Shown here piece after piece: positions 52,696 through 61,599 of a DNA stretch of 64,000 nt. A program made the translations under genes and the position numbers. The notes below the pieces were generated by a model that did no database searches, was not told the origin of the DNA, and saw only the letters and a list, made by a program, of their open reading frames with translations. Each line of letters begins with the position of its first letter. The first letter of the stretch is position 1. Source of the stretch: Pseudomonadota bacterium (GTDB lineage: Bacteria; Pseudomonadota; Gammaproteobacteria; Xanthomonadales; SZUA-38). The stretch is from assembly GCA_039033415.1 (NCBI GenBank), contig JBCCCR010000015.1:62001-126000 (forward strand), written 5' to 3'.

Positions 52696-54110
52696 CCACC
52701 GCCACGCCGACCAAGCGCGGCAACTCCAAGCGGGACGCGATACCCGTTGAGGTCAGCGGATCGCTTTATCAGAAAGAGTCCAAGATCTACGTCAAAGACG
52801 TTAAGGGACGCTTCGCCCGCCTGCGAAACATTGCCATGGTGGCCCTGCTGGGTCTGTTTTACGGCGTGGTTTGGCTGACGTGGGAGGGGCGCCAGGCGGT
52901 GCTTTTTGACCTCCCGGCTCGCAAGTTCTACATCTGGGGGCTGACGCTCTGGCCGCAGGACTTTATCTACCTGGCCCTGCTCCTGCTGCTGCTGGCGCTG
53001 AGCCTCTTTTTCTTCACCGCGCTGGCCGGCCGCTTGTGGTGTGGCTACGCCTGCCCACAGACGGTCTGGACCGAAGCGTTCATGCTGATCGAGCGTTGGG
53101 TTGAGGGCGACCGGAATCGCCGCATGAAGCTGGATAAGGGGCCGCGCAACAGGACGTTCCTGCTGCGCAAGAGCACCAAACAGTTTCTATGGCTTGCCCT
53201 GTCACTCTGGACCGGCATGACCTTCGTCGGCTACTTCATGCCGATCCGGGAGCTGGCCGCGGGTATCGTCAGCTTCAACCTGCATCCCTGGGCCTGGTTC
53301 TGGTTCCTGTTCTATGGCTTCGCCACCTACGGCAACGCGGGCTTTCTTCGCGAGCAGGTTTGCAAGTACATGTGCCCCTACGCGCGTTTTCAGAGCGCGA
53401 TGTTCGACAATGACACGCTGATCATCGCGTACGACGAAAGCCGCGGTGAGCCGCGCGGCGGACGCAAGAAAAAGGTCGACCACCGTGCTCAAGGCCTCGG
53501 CGACTGCATCGATTGCACGCTCTGTGTCCAGGTGTGCCCCACCGGGATCGATATCCGGGACGGGCTGCAGTATGAGTGCATCGCCTGTGCGGCCTGCATC
53601 GACGCGTGTGACGAGGTCATGGACAAGATGTCCTACCCTCGCGGCCTGATTCGGTATACCTCCAACAACGCCGTGCGTGGCGGCAAAGCGCACGTGCTGC
53701 GCCCAAGGATGATTGTTTACGCGGTGCTGCTGGTTGTCATCAGCGTCAGCCTGGTGACCTCGGTCAGTACACGAACGCCGCTGCGGATGGAGGTTATTCG
53801 GGACCGCAATGCGCTCTATCGTGAGCTCGCTGACGGGCGTATCGAAAACGTCTACACCCTGCGGGTGATCAACATGACCGAACAGAGCGAAAGCTATGAG
53901 CTCGTTTTGTCGGGTAACCCTCAGCTGACCATCGACAGCCCGCAGATCACCGTGCCTGCCAATCAAACCGCCGCTTTTCCGCTGCGCATTCAGGCAGCAC
54001 CCGAGGCGGGTATGGGCAGCATCCCGATCCAGCTTTCGCTGACCAGTCAGACCAACCCTGACGATCAGGTCATTCGTGACAGCAAATTTTTTCTGCCGGT
54101 GAAATCATGA
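52692..54110 (+). CDS. ccoG: Cytochrome oxidase accessory ferredoxin CcoG
   Basis: ATG 52692 overlaps the previous stop and gives 472 residues. CcoG (FixG/RdxA) has TM helices (AMVALLGLFYGVVWLTW; FIYLALLLLLLALSLFFFT), the conserved RLWCGYACPQTVWTE and VCKYMCPYARFQSAM segments, and two ferredoxin-type 4Fe-4S motifs: CIDCTLCVQVCPTGIDIR and CIACAACIDACD. A C-terminal Ig-like domain (about 390-472) is periplasmic. It reduces Cu(II) for delivery to the oxidase. Confidence 0.94.
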   Translation: MTTATPTKRGNSKRDAIPVEVSGSLYQKESKIYVKDVKGRFARLRNIAMVALLGLFYGVVWLTWEGRQAVLFDLPARKFYIWGLTLWPQDFIYLALLLLLLALSLFFFTALAGRLWCGYACPQTVWTEAFMLIERWVEGDRNRRMKLDKGPRNRTFLLRKSTKQFLWLALSLWTGMTFVGYFMPIRELAAGIVSFNLHPWAWFWFLFYGFATYGNAGFLREQVCKYMCPYARFQSAMFDNDTLIIAYDESRGEPRGGRKKKVDHRAQGLGDCIDCTLCVQVCPTGIDIRDGLQYECIACAACIDACDEVMDKMSYPRGLIRYTSNNAVRGGKAHVLRPRMIVYAVLLVVISVSLVTSVSTRTPLRMEVIRDRNALYRELADGRIENVYTLRVINMTEQSESYELVLSGNPQLTIDSPQITVPANQTAAFPLRIQAAPEAGMGSIPIQLSLTSQTNPDDQVIRDSKFFLPVKS

Positions 54111-54325
54111 AACCAACCCAAACCTCCTCTGCCGGCAGCCGCTGGTACCAAGAATCCGCGATGAAAGTGGTCGCCGGCGTACTCATTGCCACGCTGATGT
54201 CCGGTGTAACGATGCTTTCGCTCGCGCTGAGCAGCGATGATCCGCTGGTTATCACCGACGGCCAGTATCAGGAGCTGCGCGATGAGTTTCGTCTGACGGA
54301 GCCTCGCCCGGACGATGACGGCTGA
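54107..54325 (+). CDS. ccoH: Short FixH/CcoH-like protein
   Basis: The 72-residue product starts with an ATGA overlap. It has SRWYQESAMKVVAG before one TM helix (VLIATLMSGVTMLSLALS) and DPLVITDGQY after it, as in the N-terminal part of FixH. The periplasmic domain of full-length FixH (about 150-170 residues) is absent. It overlaps ccoI by 11 bases. The identification rests mainly on position. Confidence 0.75.
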   Translation: MKPTQTSSAGSRWYQESAMKVVAGVLIATLMSGVTMLSLALSSDDPLVITDGQYQELRDEFRLTEPRPDDDG

Positions 54326-56828
54326 AGCGATTCTGCGTCCATCATCCCGCGAGCAGCATATCGTGCTGAGCGACGGGCTGATCCAAGAGGGTACGTGCTT
54401 TCACTGCGCGGAACCGATCCCCCCCGGTCTGGACCTGTCGGTGAGTTACCGCGGCGAAGACCGGCGCGTTTGCTGCACCGGCTGCCAGGCGGTGGCCGAA
54501 CTGATCATCAGCGGGGGCCAGGGTGACTACTACGAATATCGTGAAAGCCCGGCCGCCAGTCCCCAGCTTCAGGCAACCGAGACGGACTGGCAGGCGTTTG
54601 ACGGCCAGGAAACGGTGGATAAAGACGGACAGGCTGAGGCAACTATCTGGATCGATGGTATCCACTGCGGTGCCTGCGGCTGGCTGATCGAGACCCAGCT
54701 GAAGGCAATCCGCGGCGTCCACTCCGTCGGCGTCGACCAACAGACCGGCATCACCCATCTGCGATGGTCCAATGAGTTTGTCCAGCAGAGCACGTTGCTC
54801 GAAACCATTGCAGCGCTTGGCTATCAACCCCACCCGCTTTCCGGCAGCGAGCTTGACGAGAGCCTGGCCCGCGAACGTGCAGCGTTCCTCAAGCAGCTTG
54901 CGGTGGCGGGTTTGGGCATGATGCAGGTCTCCATGTTTGCCATCGGCACGTATTTTGGTCCAGAAAACGGGATGGACCCGGCGGTCGAGCGGCTGCTGTA
55001 TCTCGTGTCGATGGTGGTTGCGGCGCCGGTGGTTTTCTACTCCGGCGTGTCCTTTTTTGCCGGCGCCGTCCGCGCCCTCCGGGCCCGCCAGCTGAACATG
55101 GACGTACCCGTGTCCATTGCGCTGCTGCTGGCCTTCGGCGCGAGCACCATCAACTTTTTCCGCGGCGACGGGCCCATGTATTTTGAGTCCGCCACCATGT
55201 TTGTGTTTCTGCTCCTGGCCGCACGCTTTATTGCGATGGGCGTCCGACACAAGGCGGTCGATGCGCAGCGGGCGCTCCTGCCGATGTTGCCCGACGCGGT
55301 GATCAAGATTATCGAAGATGGGCCGGCGCTCCAGGAAGTCAGCGTCCCCCGCGCCAGCCTTCAGCCGGGCGACCTCATCCGGGTTAGACCCGGGGACGCC
55401 ATCGCAGCGGACGGGGTGATCGAAAGCGGCGCCACGACCATCAATGAGGCGCTGATGACCGGGGAATCACACCCCAGGACTGGCGCAGTCGGCGAGCTGG
55501 TGCTCGCGGGCAGCGGCAATATCGATGGCAGCATTACGGTACGAATCACCCGCGCGGGCCGGGACTGCACCCTGTCCCAGGCCGCAGACCTTCTCAACCG
55601 CGCTCGCCTCAGCAGACCGCAACAGGTGCTCACCGCCAATCGGGTTTCCAGCGTGTTTGTCGCCTGCCTGCTGCTGGTTGCTACCGGCGTATTCTTTTTC
55701 TGGCTGCCGGCAGGCTTCGAGCGGGCTTTCAGCACCACGCTGGCAGTCCTCGTCGTGACCTGCCCCTGCGCGCTCTCGCTCGCCATACCGGCGGCGCTAT
55801 CCGCGGCCACAACCCGCCTCGCCCGGGACGGCCTGCTGGTCAGCCGGCTCGACGCGCTGGAAGTACTGCCGCGGGTCACGTGTGCGTTGATCGACAAAAC
55901 CGGAACCTTGAGTGAGGGACGGCCGGGAATCAGCGCCGTCCGGCTGAATAGCTCTCACCCGAAGGCCATAGACCGGGCCACGCTGCTCGACTGGATGGCT
56001 GCACTGGAGAAACACAGCAACCACCCGCTCGCCGCAGCCTTCCGAGGCATTCGGAGCAGCGCCCAGGCAGACGCGGTATCGGCGGTCGCCGGGCAGGGCA
56101 TTCAGGGAAAGATTGAGGGTCGCAACCTCAAGCTGGGTAGCGCTGCCTTTACCGGCGACGTCACCCAGGCAGACGAACCGCTGATCCTCGCGGACGAAAC
56201 CGGTGTTCTGGGCTGGGTTGAGGTCACCGACCCCTGGCGGGAGGATACGGCCAAGACGCTCAGCCGCCTCGCTGCCGCCGGAATCAGGATCGTTATTGCC
56301 AGCGGGGATCACGACAAGCGGGTCCAGCGCGCCGCCGCCGAACTGGGCATTCGATTCGCTGCGGGCGAGCTGAGGCCCGATCAGAAGCTCACGCTCCTCC
56401 GTCAGCTGCAGGCTGAGGGAGAAACCGTTTTGGCGTTGGGTGACGGCGTCAACGATAGCGGGCTACTGGGTGGGGCTGATGTGTCTGTTGCGATGGCCGA
56501 GGGAGCCGACCTCGCGACCGCTGGCGCGGACGTGGTTCTGACGGGCCGCAGACTAGGGCCGCTGCTGATGTTGCTAACGGCAGCCCGCTATTGCCGCATG
56601 ATCGTCCGGCAGAATCTCATCTGGGCGGTAGCGTATAACGTGATTGCGGTGCCGTTTGCGGCGGCCGGACTGATCGGCCCGGGCCTGGCAGCACTCGGGA
56701 TGTCAGCCAGCTCGCTGGTCGTCATCCTCAACGCCGCCAGGCTGGCAAAAATGGATCTGGCTGCCGGCGAATCCCAATCCCCTGGCGCTGCAGACCGCAA
56801 CAGCGTTCCCCAGCCACAACCGGCTTAG
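54315..56828 (+). CDS. ccoI: Copper-transporting P-type ATPase for cbb3 maturation
   Basis: The 837-residue protein has a Cys-rich N-terminal domain (CFHCAEPI, CCTGCQAV), a metal-binding domain with GIHCGACGW, eight TM helices, the TGES actuator motif (LMTGESHP), the CPC ion path (VTCPCALSLAI), DKTGT with the phosphorylated Asp near residue 526, the HP loop (SNHPLAAAF) and GDGVNDSGLLG. It supplies copper for the CuB site of CcoN. The CcoI/FixI type is typical of this operon. Confidence 0.96.
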   Translation: MTAEAILRPSSREQHIVLSDGLIQEGTCFHCAEPIPPGLDLSVSYRGEDRRVCCTGCQAVAELIISGGQGDYYEYRESPAASPQLQATETDWQAFDGQETVDKDGQAEATIWIDGIHCGACGWLIETQLKAIRGVHSVGVDQQTGITHLRWSNEFVQQSTLLETIAALGYQPHPLSGSELDESLARERAAFLKQLAVAGLGMMQVSMFAIGTYFGPENGMDPAVERLLYLVSMVVAAPVVFYSGVSFFAGAVRALRARQLNMDVPVSIALLLAFGASTINFFRGDGPMYFESATMFVFLLLAARFIAMGVRHKAVDAQRALLPMLPDAVIKIIEDGPALQEVSVPRASLQPGDLIRVRPGDAIAADGVIESGATTINEALMTGESHPRTGAVGELVLAGSGNIDGSITVRITRAGRDCTLSQAADLLNRARLSRPQQVLTANRVSSVFVACLLLVATGVFFFWLPAGFERAFSTTLAVLVVTCPCALSLAIPAALSAATTRLARDGLLVSRLDALEVLPRVTCALIDKTGTLSEGRPGISAVRLNSSHPKAIDRATLLDWMAALEKHSNHPLAAAFRGIRSSAQADAVSAVAGQGIQGKIEGRNLKLGSAAFTGDVTQADEPLILADETGVLGWVEVTDPWREDTAKTLSRLAAAGIRIVIASGDHDKRVQRAAAELGIRFAAGELRPDQKLTLLRQLQAEGETVLALGDGVNDSGLLGGADVSVAMAEGADLATAGADVVLTGRRLGPLLMLLTAARYCRMIVRQNLIWAVAYNVIAVPFAAAGLIGPGLAALGMSASSLVVILNAARLAKMDLAAGESQSPGAADRNSVPQPQPA

Positions 56829-56844
56829 CTGACGACATACCAAT

Positions 56845-57012
56845 ATGAAGATACTGTTTTTATTGATACCCCTGAGCCTGATGCTTCTCAGCGTTGCCGT
56901 CTGGGGCTTCTTCTGGATGGTCCGCCATCGCCAGTTCGAGGATATGGACGCCGCCGCATGGCGGATCCTGCCCGATGACGTCACTCCAGCGAATCGCACC
57001 AACGATGAATGA
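56845..57012 (+). CDS. ccoS: cbb3-type oxidase assembly protein CcoS
   Basis: ATG 56845 opens a 55-residue frame: one TM helix (LFLLIPLSLMLLSVAVWGFF) followed by WMVRHRQFEDMDAAAWRILP, the CcoS signature of a W and the (Q/E)F-E/D-D region. CcoS is needed for maturation of the oxidase. It starts 16 bases after ccoI and overlaps the next gene by 8 bases. Confidence 0.93.
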   Translation: MKILFLLIPLSLMLLSVAVWGFFWMVRHRQFEDMDAAAWRILPDDVTPANRTNDE

Positions 57013-57769
57013 ACCACTGACCATCGGGGCGGCGCTCATCGCCGGTTTGGTCGGAAGCGGCCACTGCCTGGGCATGTGCGGACCGCTGGCCGCGCTGGCC
57101 GGGCTCAATCGACAGGGTCGCGGGGCGGCCGCAGCTTCGGCGCTCACCCACAATCTGGGCCGGCTGCTCAGCTACGGGCTGCTCGGCGCACTGATCGGGG
57201 CGCTGGGCATGGCTGCCGGCTCGCTCGCACCCGTCGCCGCGGCGGGCCCGGCGCTGCGCATTGCGCTTGGCGTGATCCTGGTATTGCTGGGTCTGCAGCT
57301 TGTTGCCCCGCGTTTTCGGCTCAACCCGCTCGATCTCGTCAGCCGCAAGCTGGGCGTACCGCTGTGGCGGCGCCTGCAGCCGCTGACCCTAAAACTCAAC
57401 CAGCGGAAGGGATTTGCCGCCAACCTGGCGCGGGGCATGCTCTGGGGCTGGCTCCCCTGTGGATTGGTGTACAGCCTGCTGGCTCTGGCTGCGGTGTCGG
57501 GTTCTGCCACGAGTGGCTCGCTGGTCATGGTGGCTTTCGGCGTCGGCACCCTTCCCGCCATGCTGGGCGTTGGCCTCCTCGGCAGCCCGCTGGCAGGCCT
57601 GTCCAAGGCGCGCCTGAAGCCCCTGATGGGAGCGATGATGATCGCCAGCGGTTTTGCCGTGTCCGCGATGCCGGTGATGCACCTGAGCGGCGCCCATGAT
57701 CATAGTCACGCTCACCAGGCGCCTCAGCCTAGCGAGGATGGCGCGCACCACGAGCATCACCGACACTAA
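57005..57769 (+). CDS. TauE/SafE (UreH-like) membrane protein of the cco operon
   Basis: ATG 57005 overlaps ccoS. The 254-residue product has six TM helices and the UreH-type motif GHCLGMCGPLAALAG at the N-terminus, with a second copy-like GWLPCGLVYSLLALAA in the middle. The C-terminus is His-rich (AHDHSHAHQ and HHEHHRH), which suggests metal binding. Proteins of this type follow ccoIS in many bacteria and are linked to copper or oxidase biogenesis. Confidence 0.88.
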   Translation: MNEPLTIGAALIAGLVGSGHCLGMCGPLAALAGLNRQGRGAAAASALTHNLGRLLSYGLLGALIGALGMAAGSLAPVAAAGPALRIALGVILVLLGLQLVAPRFRLNPLDLVSRKLGVPLWRRLQPLTLKLNQRKGFAANLARGMLWGWLPCGLVYSLLALAAVSGSATSGSLVMVAFGVGTLPAMLGVGLLGSPLAGLSKARLKPLMGAMMIASGFAVSAMPVMHLSGAHDHSHAHQAPQPSEDGAHHEHHRH

Positions 57770-57780
57770 TCGATCGTGGC

Positions 57781-58440
57781 CTATTCCGTTTGCCGGGAAA
57801 AGTAGTCGACCTGGTGCAGCATTCGCACGAGGTGCGCAAGGTTTCTTACCCCCATTTTCTCCATGACGTGGGTTCGATGGATTTCCACCGTCCGCTGTGA
57901 GATCTCCAGATCCAGCGCGACAACTTTATTGGCTTTACCGTCGGCCACCATGCCCATGACTTGCCGCTCGCGAGGCGTCAGCGATTCGATTCGGCGCTGG
58001 ATGTCTTTCATATCGGCCGCCTCGCGCTGGCCCTCGCGACATTCGTTCATCGCTGTCTGAACCCGATCCAGCAGGTCCTGGTCCCGGAAAGGCTTTGGCA
58101 GGAAGTCGACGGCCCCACGCTTCAGCGCCTCGACCGCCATCGGAATATCCCCATGGCCGGAGATAAAGATGATCGACAGTTCCTTGATACCCCGCTCCTG
58201 GAGCAGGTCCTGAAGCTCGAGCCCGCTCATCTGAGGCATCCGGACGTCCAGGATCAGTACCCCGGCATCGCCGCCGTAACCGTCCAAAAATTCTGCGGCT
58301 GACGAGAAGGTTTTGCATTCGATCGACACCGAGTCCAGCAGAAAAGCGATAGCGTCTCGCACCGCCGAATCATCATCCACCAGGTAGACAGGCGTTTGAT
58401 CACCCTGCTCAGCGGCCGGGCCTTGATCCCTAGCATTCAT
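57781..58440 (-). CDS. fixJ: FixJ-type response regulator
   Basis: The 219-residue regulator has a receiver domain (VYLVDDDSAVR; phospho-acceptor in VLILDVRMPQMSGLEL; FISGHGDIPMAVEALK; LPKPF) and a LuxR-type helix-turn-helix (LTPRERQVMGMVADGKANK, SQRTVEIHRT). It overlaps the upstream FixL-like kinase by 4 bases and is convergent with the cco operon. It should bind the shared TACGTAG box upstream of ccoN and the stress protein gene (inference). It is a close paralog of the regulator at 23488. Confidence 0.92.
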   Translation of the reverse strand: MNARDQGPAAEQGDQTPVYLVDDDSAVRDAIAFLLDSVSIECKTFSSAAEFLDGYGGDAGVLILDVRMPQMSGLELQDLLQERGIKELSIIFISGHGDIPMAVEALKRGAVDFLPKPFRDQDLLDRVQTAMNECREGQREAADMKDIQRRIESLTPRERQVMGMVADGKANKVVALDLEISQRTVEIHRTHVMEKMGVRNLAHLVRMLHQVDYFSRQTE

Positions 58441-59591
58441 GTTGGTATCTCCTGAGTTGGCGGCAGAGCCAGCACAAAGCGGCTGCCTCCCGCCGGGTTT
58501 TCTTCACACCAAAGGCGCCCACCGTGGCCTCGCATGATCGTGCGGCAGATCGACAGTCCAACGCCCATGCCGCTGGGCTTACTCGTGTGAAACGGCTCAA
58601 AGATCCGCTCGCGCTGATCCTCGTTTACACCGGTGCCGTGGTCAACGACGGCAACTCGCACCTCGCCATCAACCTGTTCGCTGATGACGTAGAGCCCCTG
58701 TGAGATCTGGCTTGGCCGAACCATCGACTCCAGGCCGTTCCTGATCAGATTCAGCAGCACCTGCTGAATCTGCACCGGGTCGATATCGACCGCCGGGAGG
58801 TTTTCCTCCAGCTCCAAAACAATGGGGGCACCGCTGTCGCGAGCTTCGAGCGCCGCCAGCTCCATCAGTTCACGGATCACGTCGTTGATCGGTCGCGTAG
58901 AGCGGGGCGTCTCCTCGCGGCGGGACAGCGCCCGGATGCGCTCCACCACCCTGCCCGCCCGTCGGGCCTGCTCACCGATCTGCTCCAGCGCGTAGTTGAG
59001 GCGTTCACCGTCGGGCGGATCTTTCGATAACAGCCGACGCCCAGCGTCAGCGAACGTCGCCATCGCGGCGAGCGGCTGGTTGATTTCGTGAGCTATTCCT
59101 GCACTCATCTCGCCCAGCGTGCTCGTCCGGTGGAAACTCGCCAGGGTCTGCTGGAGGTCATTGATATTGCGCCGCTCCGCCTGAAGCTCAGACTGCAGCT
59201 GATTGCGGGGCCGCAGGTCCTGCATAATCGCCACAAACAGCTGCCGGCCGTCGACCGACGCGTGTCCGACAGACAGGTGGATCGACAGCTCGTCGCCGCC
59301 CTGATGACGCCCCGTGACCTCCCGCCCGATACCGATGATCTTTCGCTCGCCGGTGCCGAGATAGCTCTCCATATACCGGTCGTGATGGGCGTGATCGTGG
59401 CTACCCATCAAAATTCGAACGTTCTGACCCTGAACCTCTTCCTCGGTATAGCCAAAAAGCGCCTGCGCACCGCTATTGAACAGCAGGATTTCGCCGCTCT
59501 CATCACTGATGATAATCGCCTCCACCGCCGCGTCCAGCAGCGCTTTCAGCAGCCCACTTTCGTCCTTGTGGCTAATCACTTCGCCCATCAT
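58437..59591 (-). CDS. fixL: FixL-like PAS heme sensor histidine kinase
   Basis: The 384-residue soluble kinase has a PAS domain (about 10-125) with ILLFNSGAQALFGYTEEEV and HHDRYMESYLGTGERKIIGI. His70 matches the heme ligand of FixL and Arg90 is exactly 20 residues later, as His200 and Arg220 in Bradyrhizobium FixL. The kinase core has GEMSAGIAHEINQPLAAM, the N-box LLNLIRNGLESM, DHGTGVNEDQ and SGMGVGLSICRTI. It lacks the membrane domain of rhizobial FixL. It should phosphorylate the coupled FixJ at low oxygen. Confidence 0.9.
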   Translation of the reverse strand: MMGEVISHKDESGLLKALLDAAVEAIIISDESGEILLFNSGAQALFGYTEEEVQGQNVRILMGSHDHAHHDRYMESYLGTGERKIIGIGREVTGRHQGGDELSIHLSVGHASVDGRQLFVAIMQDLRPRNQLQSELQAERRNINDLQQTLASFHRTSTLGEMSAGIAHEINQPLAAMATFADAGRRLLSKDPPDGERLNYALEQIGEQARRAGRVVERIRALSRREETPRSTRPINDVIRELMELAALEARDSGAPIVLELEENLPAVDIDPVQIQQVLLNLIRNGLESMVRPSQISQGLYVISEQVDGEVRVAVVDHGTGVNEDQRERIFEPFHTSKPSGMGVGLSICRTIMRGHGGRLWCEENPAGGSRFVLALPPTQEIPT

Positions 59592-59603
59592 GAGAATTTG
59601 GCT

Positions 59604-59618
59604 CTACGTAGTTTCCGA
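59604..59618 (+). promoter_or_regulatory. Putative FixJ box upstream of the stress protein gene
   Basis: CTACGTAGTTTCCGA matches the ccoN upstream box in 14 of 15 bases. It lies 84 bases before the GTG start of the universal stress protein gene and 12 bases upstream of the divergent fixL start, so it could activate the first and affect the second. Confidence 0.58.
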
Positions 59619-59702
59619 GGTGCCTTTTCGGACACCCCGTCTGGCAGACTTGCGGGCAGCAGACGTAAAGTTTGCATCAGAGTAAGAGCAGGTAGGACAA
59701 CC

Positions 59703-60677
59703 GTGCAGCAAATTGTTATTGATATCGCTGATCCCACCAGTAAAGATCAGCCCGCGCTGGACGCTGCGCTCGCGTGCCGTTCGCCGGAATCTACGCTCGC
59801 CCTGTTCCACAATGTCTATCATAAATCAATCATGGATGACCCTGGAAATCAGGATCAGGTGCTCGACGAAGTTCGGGACCTTTTGCTGGAATCCAGGCAC
59901 GGGCAGCTCGAGGAGCTGGCCAGCGATCGGCTGGGCCAGAAGGTGGCCATTCATCTAGTGTGGGCCGAGCAAGGTTGGCAGGAGCTGATTCGGTTTTCAG
60001 CACAGTCGAACGCCTCGCTGGTGGTGACCCAGACCGTTCACAAGAACCGGTGGCAACGTCTGACGCTGAGCAATGAAGATTGGGAGACCATCCGTCACTG
60101 CCCCATTCCGCTGCTTCTCGCCAGATCGGACACCGCGGATCGCTACCAGCAGGTGATCGCCGCCATCGACCCGCTGCATCTCGACGATAAACCCGCGTCG
60201 CTGGATCAGAAAATCCTCCATCACGCGAGCGGGCTGGCCAAACTTCACAGCGCACCGCTGAAGGTGGTCAATGTGGTTGTTCCCACCCAGCTCGCCCCGA
60301 TGGGCGGCATGGAATCCGCTATGGCCGTCTGCGAGGTCTCCGAGCAGGTGCTCGACGCGCACAAGGAGGCCACCAGTCGGCTGATGGATGCAGAGAAATG
60401 CAGCCGCGGCGCCGACAGCCACGTGGTGGTCGGCAATCCCGAGGAAGAGATTGTCGAGCTCGCCAATGCCACTTCCGGTTCGCTGGTGGTGATGGGCGGC
60501 GTGTCGAGGACTCGACTGCAACGCCTGCTGATCGGCAGTACCGCCGAGCGGGTTCTGGACAAGCTCACCGGCGACGTGCTGATCGTTAAGCCGGCTGACT
60601 TCGGGGTCGACATGCCGGCAGTCGACGCGCTCATACAGGCGAGCATGTCACCGATGACGCGATCCTTTATCGGCTGA
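59703..60677 (+). CDS. Tandem-domain universal stress protein
   Basis: GTG 59703 follows GGTAGGA at good spacing and gives 324 residues; the longer upstream frame runs through fixL and is rejected. Two Usp folds are present: a first degenerate one (VIDIADPTSKDQPALDAALA; RDLLLESRHGQLEELASD) and a second with DSHVVVGNPEEEIVELA and the nucleotide-binding GGVSRTRLQRLLIGSTAERV. UspE-like proteins of this type are common under low-oxygen control. The putative FixJ box upstream fits that. Confidence 0.88.
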   Translation: MQQIVIDIADPTSKDQPALDAALACRSPESTLALFHNVYHKSIMDDPGNQDQVLDEVRDLLLESRHGQLEELASDRLGQKVAIHLVWAEQGWQELIRFSAQSNASLVVTQTVHKNRWQRLTLSNEDWETIRHCPIPLLLARSDTADRYQQVIAAIDPLHLDDKPASLDQKILHHASGLAKLHSAPLKVVNVVVPTQLAPMGGMESAMAVCEVSEQVLDAHKEATSRLMDAEKCSRGADSHVVVGNPEEEIVELANATSGSLVVMGGVSRTRLQRLLIGSTAERVLDKLTGDVLIVKPADFGVDMPAVDALIQASMSPMTRSFIG

Positions 60678-61538
60678 CAGCCAGCGATCGATGGCGCTGG
60701 CGAGCCTTGCCGGCGCCCCGTCCGACAGCCGCAGATATAGCGAGGGCTCAACCAGCTCAAGTTCCATGAGGCGGATTCCGCCCTGGGTCTCGACCAGGTC
60801 CACCCTGGCGTAGAGCGGCTGCTCGTTCAGCTCTGCGAGCACACGTTCGGCTAACGCTGTCATGGGCGCCTCGGCGGCGACGGCATCTAGCTGACCGCCA
60901 TGCTCCTCCTGGACCCGAAAATCACCCTCCGCCGGCCTTTTGCACACCACGTGGCTGAGCTCGCCGGCAAAGTAGAACAACGAATGTTCACCCTCGCTGA
61001 CGATCTCCTTTAGAAACGGCTGCAGCATACACGGGCGATCGCTGAAACAGCCCAAGGTGGCCTGCTCGACCGAACCGGGTGTCATCCGAAAGGTGTCGCG
61101 CGCGCTGGCTCCCAGCACAGGCTTCAGCACCAGCTCCTGGCAACCGAAGGAATCAAAGGCCTGATTGATCGCGTTCTGCGACAGGTCATCCAGCCAAAGC
61201 GTCGGTACAACCGGCACCTCCCTCCCCTCAAGCTCTCTGAGATACCGCTTGTCGAGGTTCCAACGCACCAACGACAGACTGTTAGCCAGCGGTGTGCCGA
61301 CCGCGGCAATGGCCTCGAGCGCCGCCATAAACTGCTCGGCCGCCTCGGTGTAATCCCAGGGACTGCGAATCACGACACCGGCGTAGTCGCGCCAGTCGAC
61401 ACCCGCCCGCCACGACACAAACTCGGCCGTCCTGCCGAGTGCTGCCAACGGTTCAATCAACAGCTCGTCGTCGGTGACGTGCCCGTGCAGATCGTCGGTG
61501 GTCAGCAGGGCCACAGGCCGATTTTTTTTGGTTTTCAC
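60648..61538 (-). CDS. ATP-grasp domain protein
   Basis: The 296-residue protein has the order of a RimK/glutathione synthetase-like ATP-grasp: VVIRSPWDYTEA, NSLSLVRWNLDKRYLREL, ELVLKPVLGASARDTFR, then MLQPFLKEI, SLFYFAGELSHVV, ARVDLVETQGGIRLMELELV with the metal ligands and EPSLYLR. It should ligate a carboxylate to an amine or thiol with ATP. Substrate unknown. It overlaps the convergent stress protein gene by 30 bases. Confidence 0.87.
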   Translation of the reverse strand: MKTKKNRPVALLTTDDLHGHVTDDELLIEPLAALGRTAEFVSWRAGVDWRDYAGVVIRSPWDYTEAAEQFMAALEAIAAVGTPLANSLSLVRWNLDKRYLRELEGREVPVVPTLWLDDLSQNAINQAFDSFGCQELVLKPVLGASARDTFRMTPGSVEQATLGCFSDRPCMLQPFLKEIVSEGEHSLFYFAGELSHVVCKRPAEGDFRVQEEHGGQLDAVAAEAPMTALAERVLAELNEQPLYARVDLVETQGGIRLMELELVEPSLYLRLSDGAPARLASAIDRWLSADKGSRHR

Positions 61539-61541
61539 GGC

Positions 61542-61571
61542 TTAACTCCAGAGCTTGACGACTGCTATAAT
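61542..61571 (+). promoter_or_regulatory. Promoter of the 4.5S RNA gene
   Basis: A perfect -10 element TATAAT lies at 61566-61571, with TTAACT at 61542-61547 as a weak -35 at 18-base spacing. Transcription would start near 61578 in a GC-rich discriminator, about 22 bases before the RNA proper, which agrees with the leader removed by RNase P in Escherichia coli. Confidence 0.6.
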
Positions 61572-61599
61572 CGCGCTCCCGCAAGTCGCGGGACGCTAT

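Noticed and set aside
59088-59702. N-terminal extension of the universal stress protein frame (205 codons)
   Set aside because: It runs antisense through the FixL coding region; GTG 59703 has a good ribosome binding site and starts the Usp fold.
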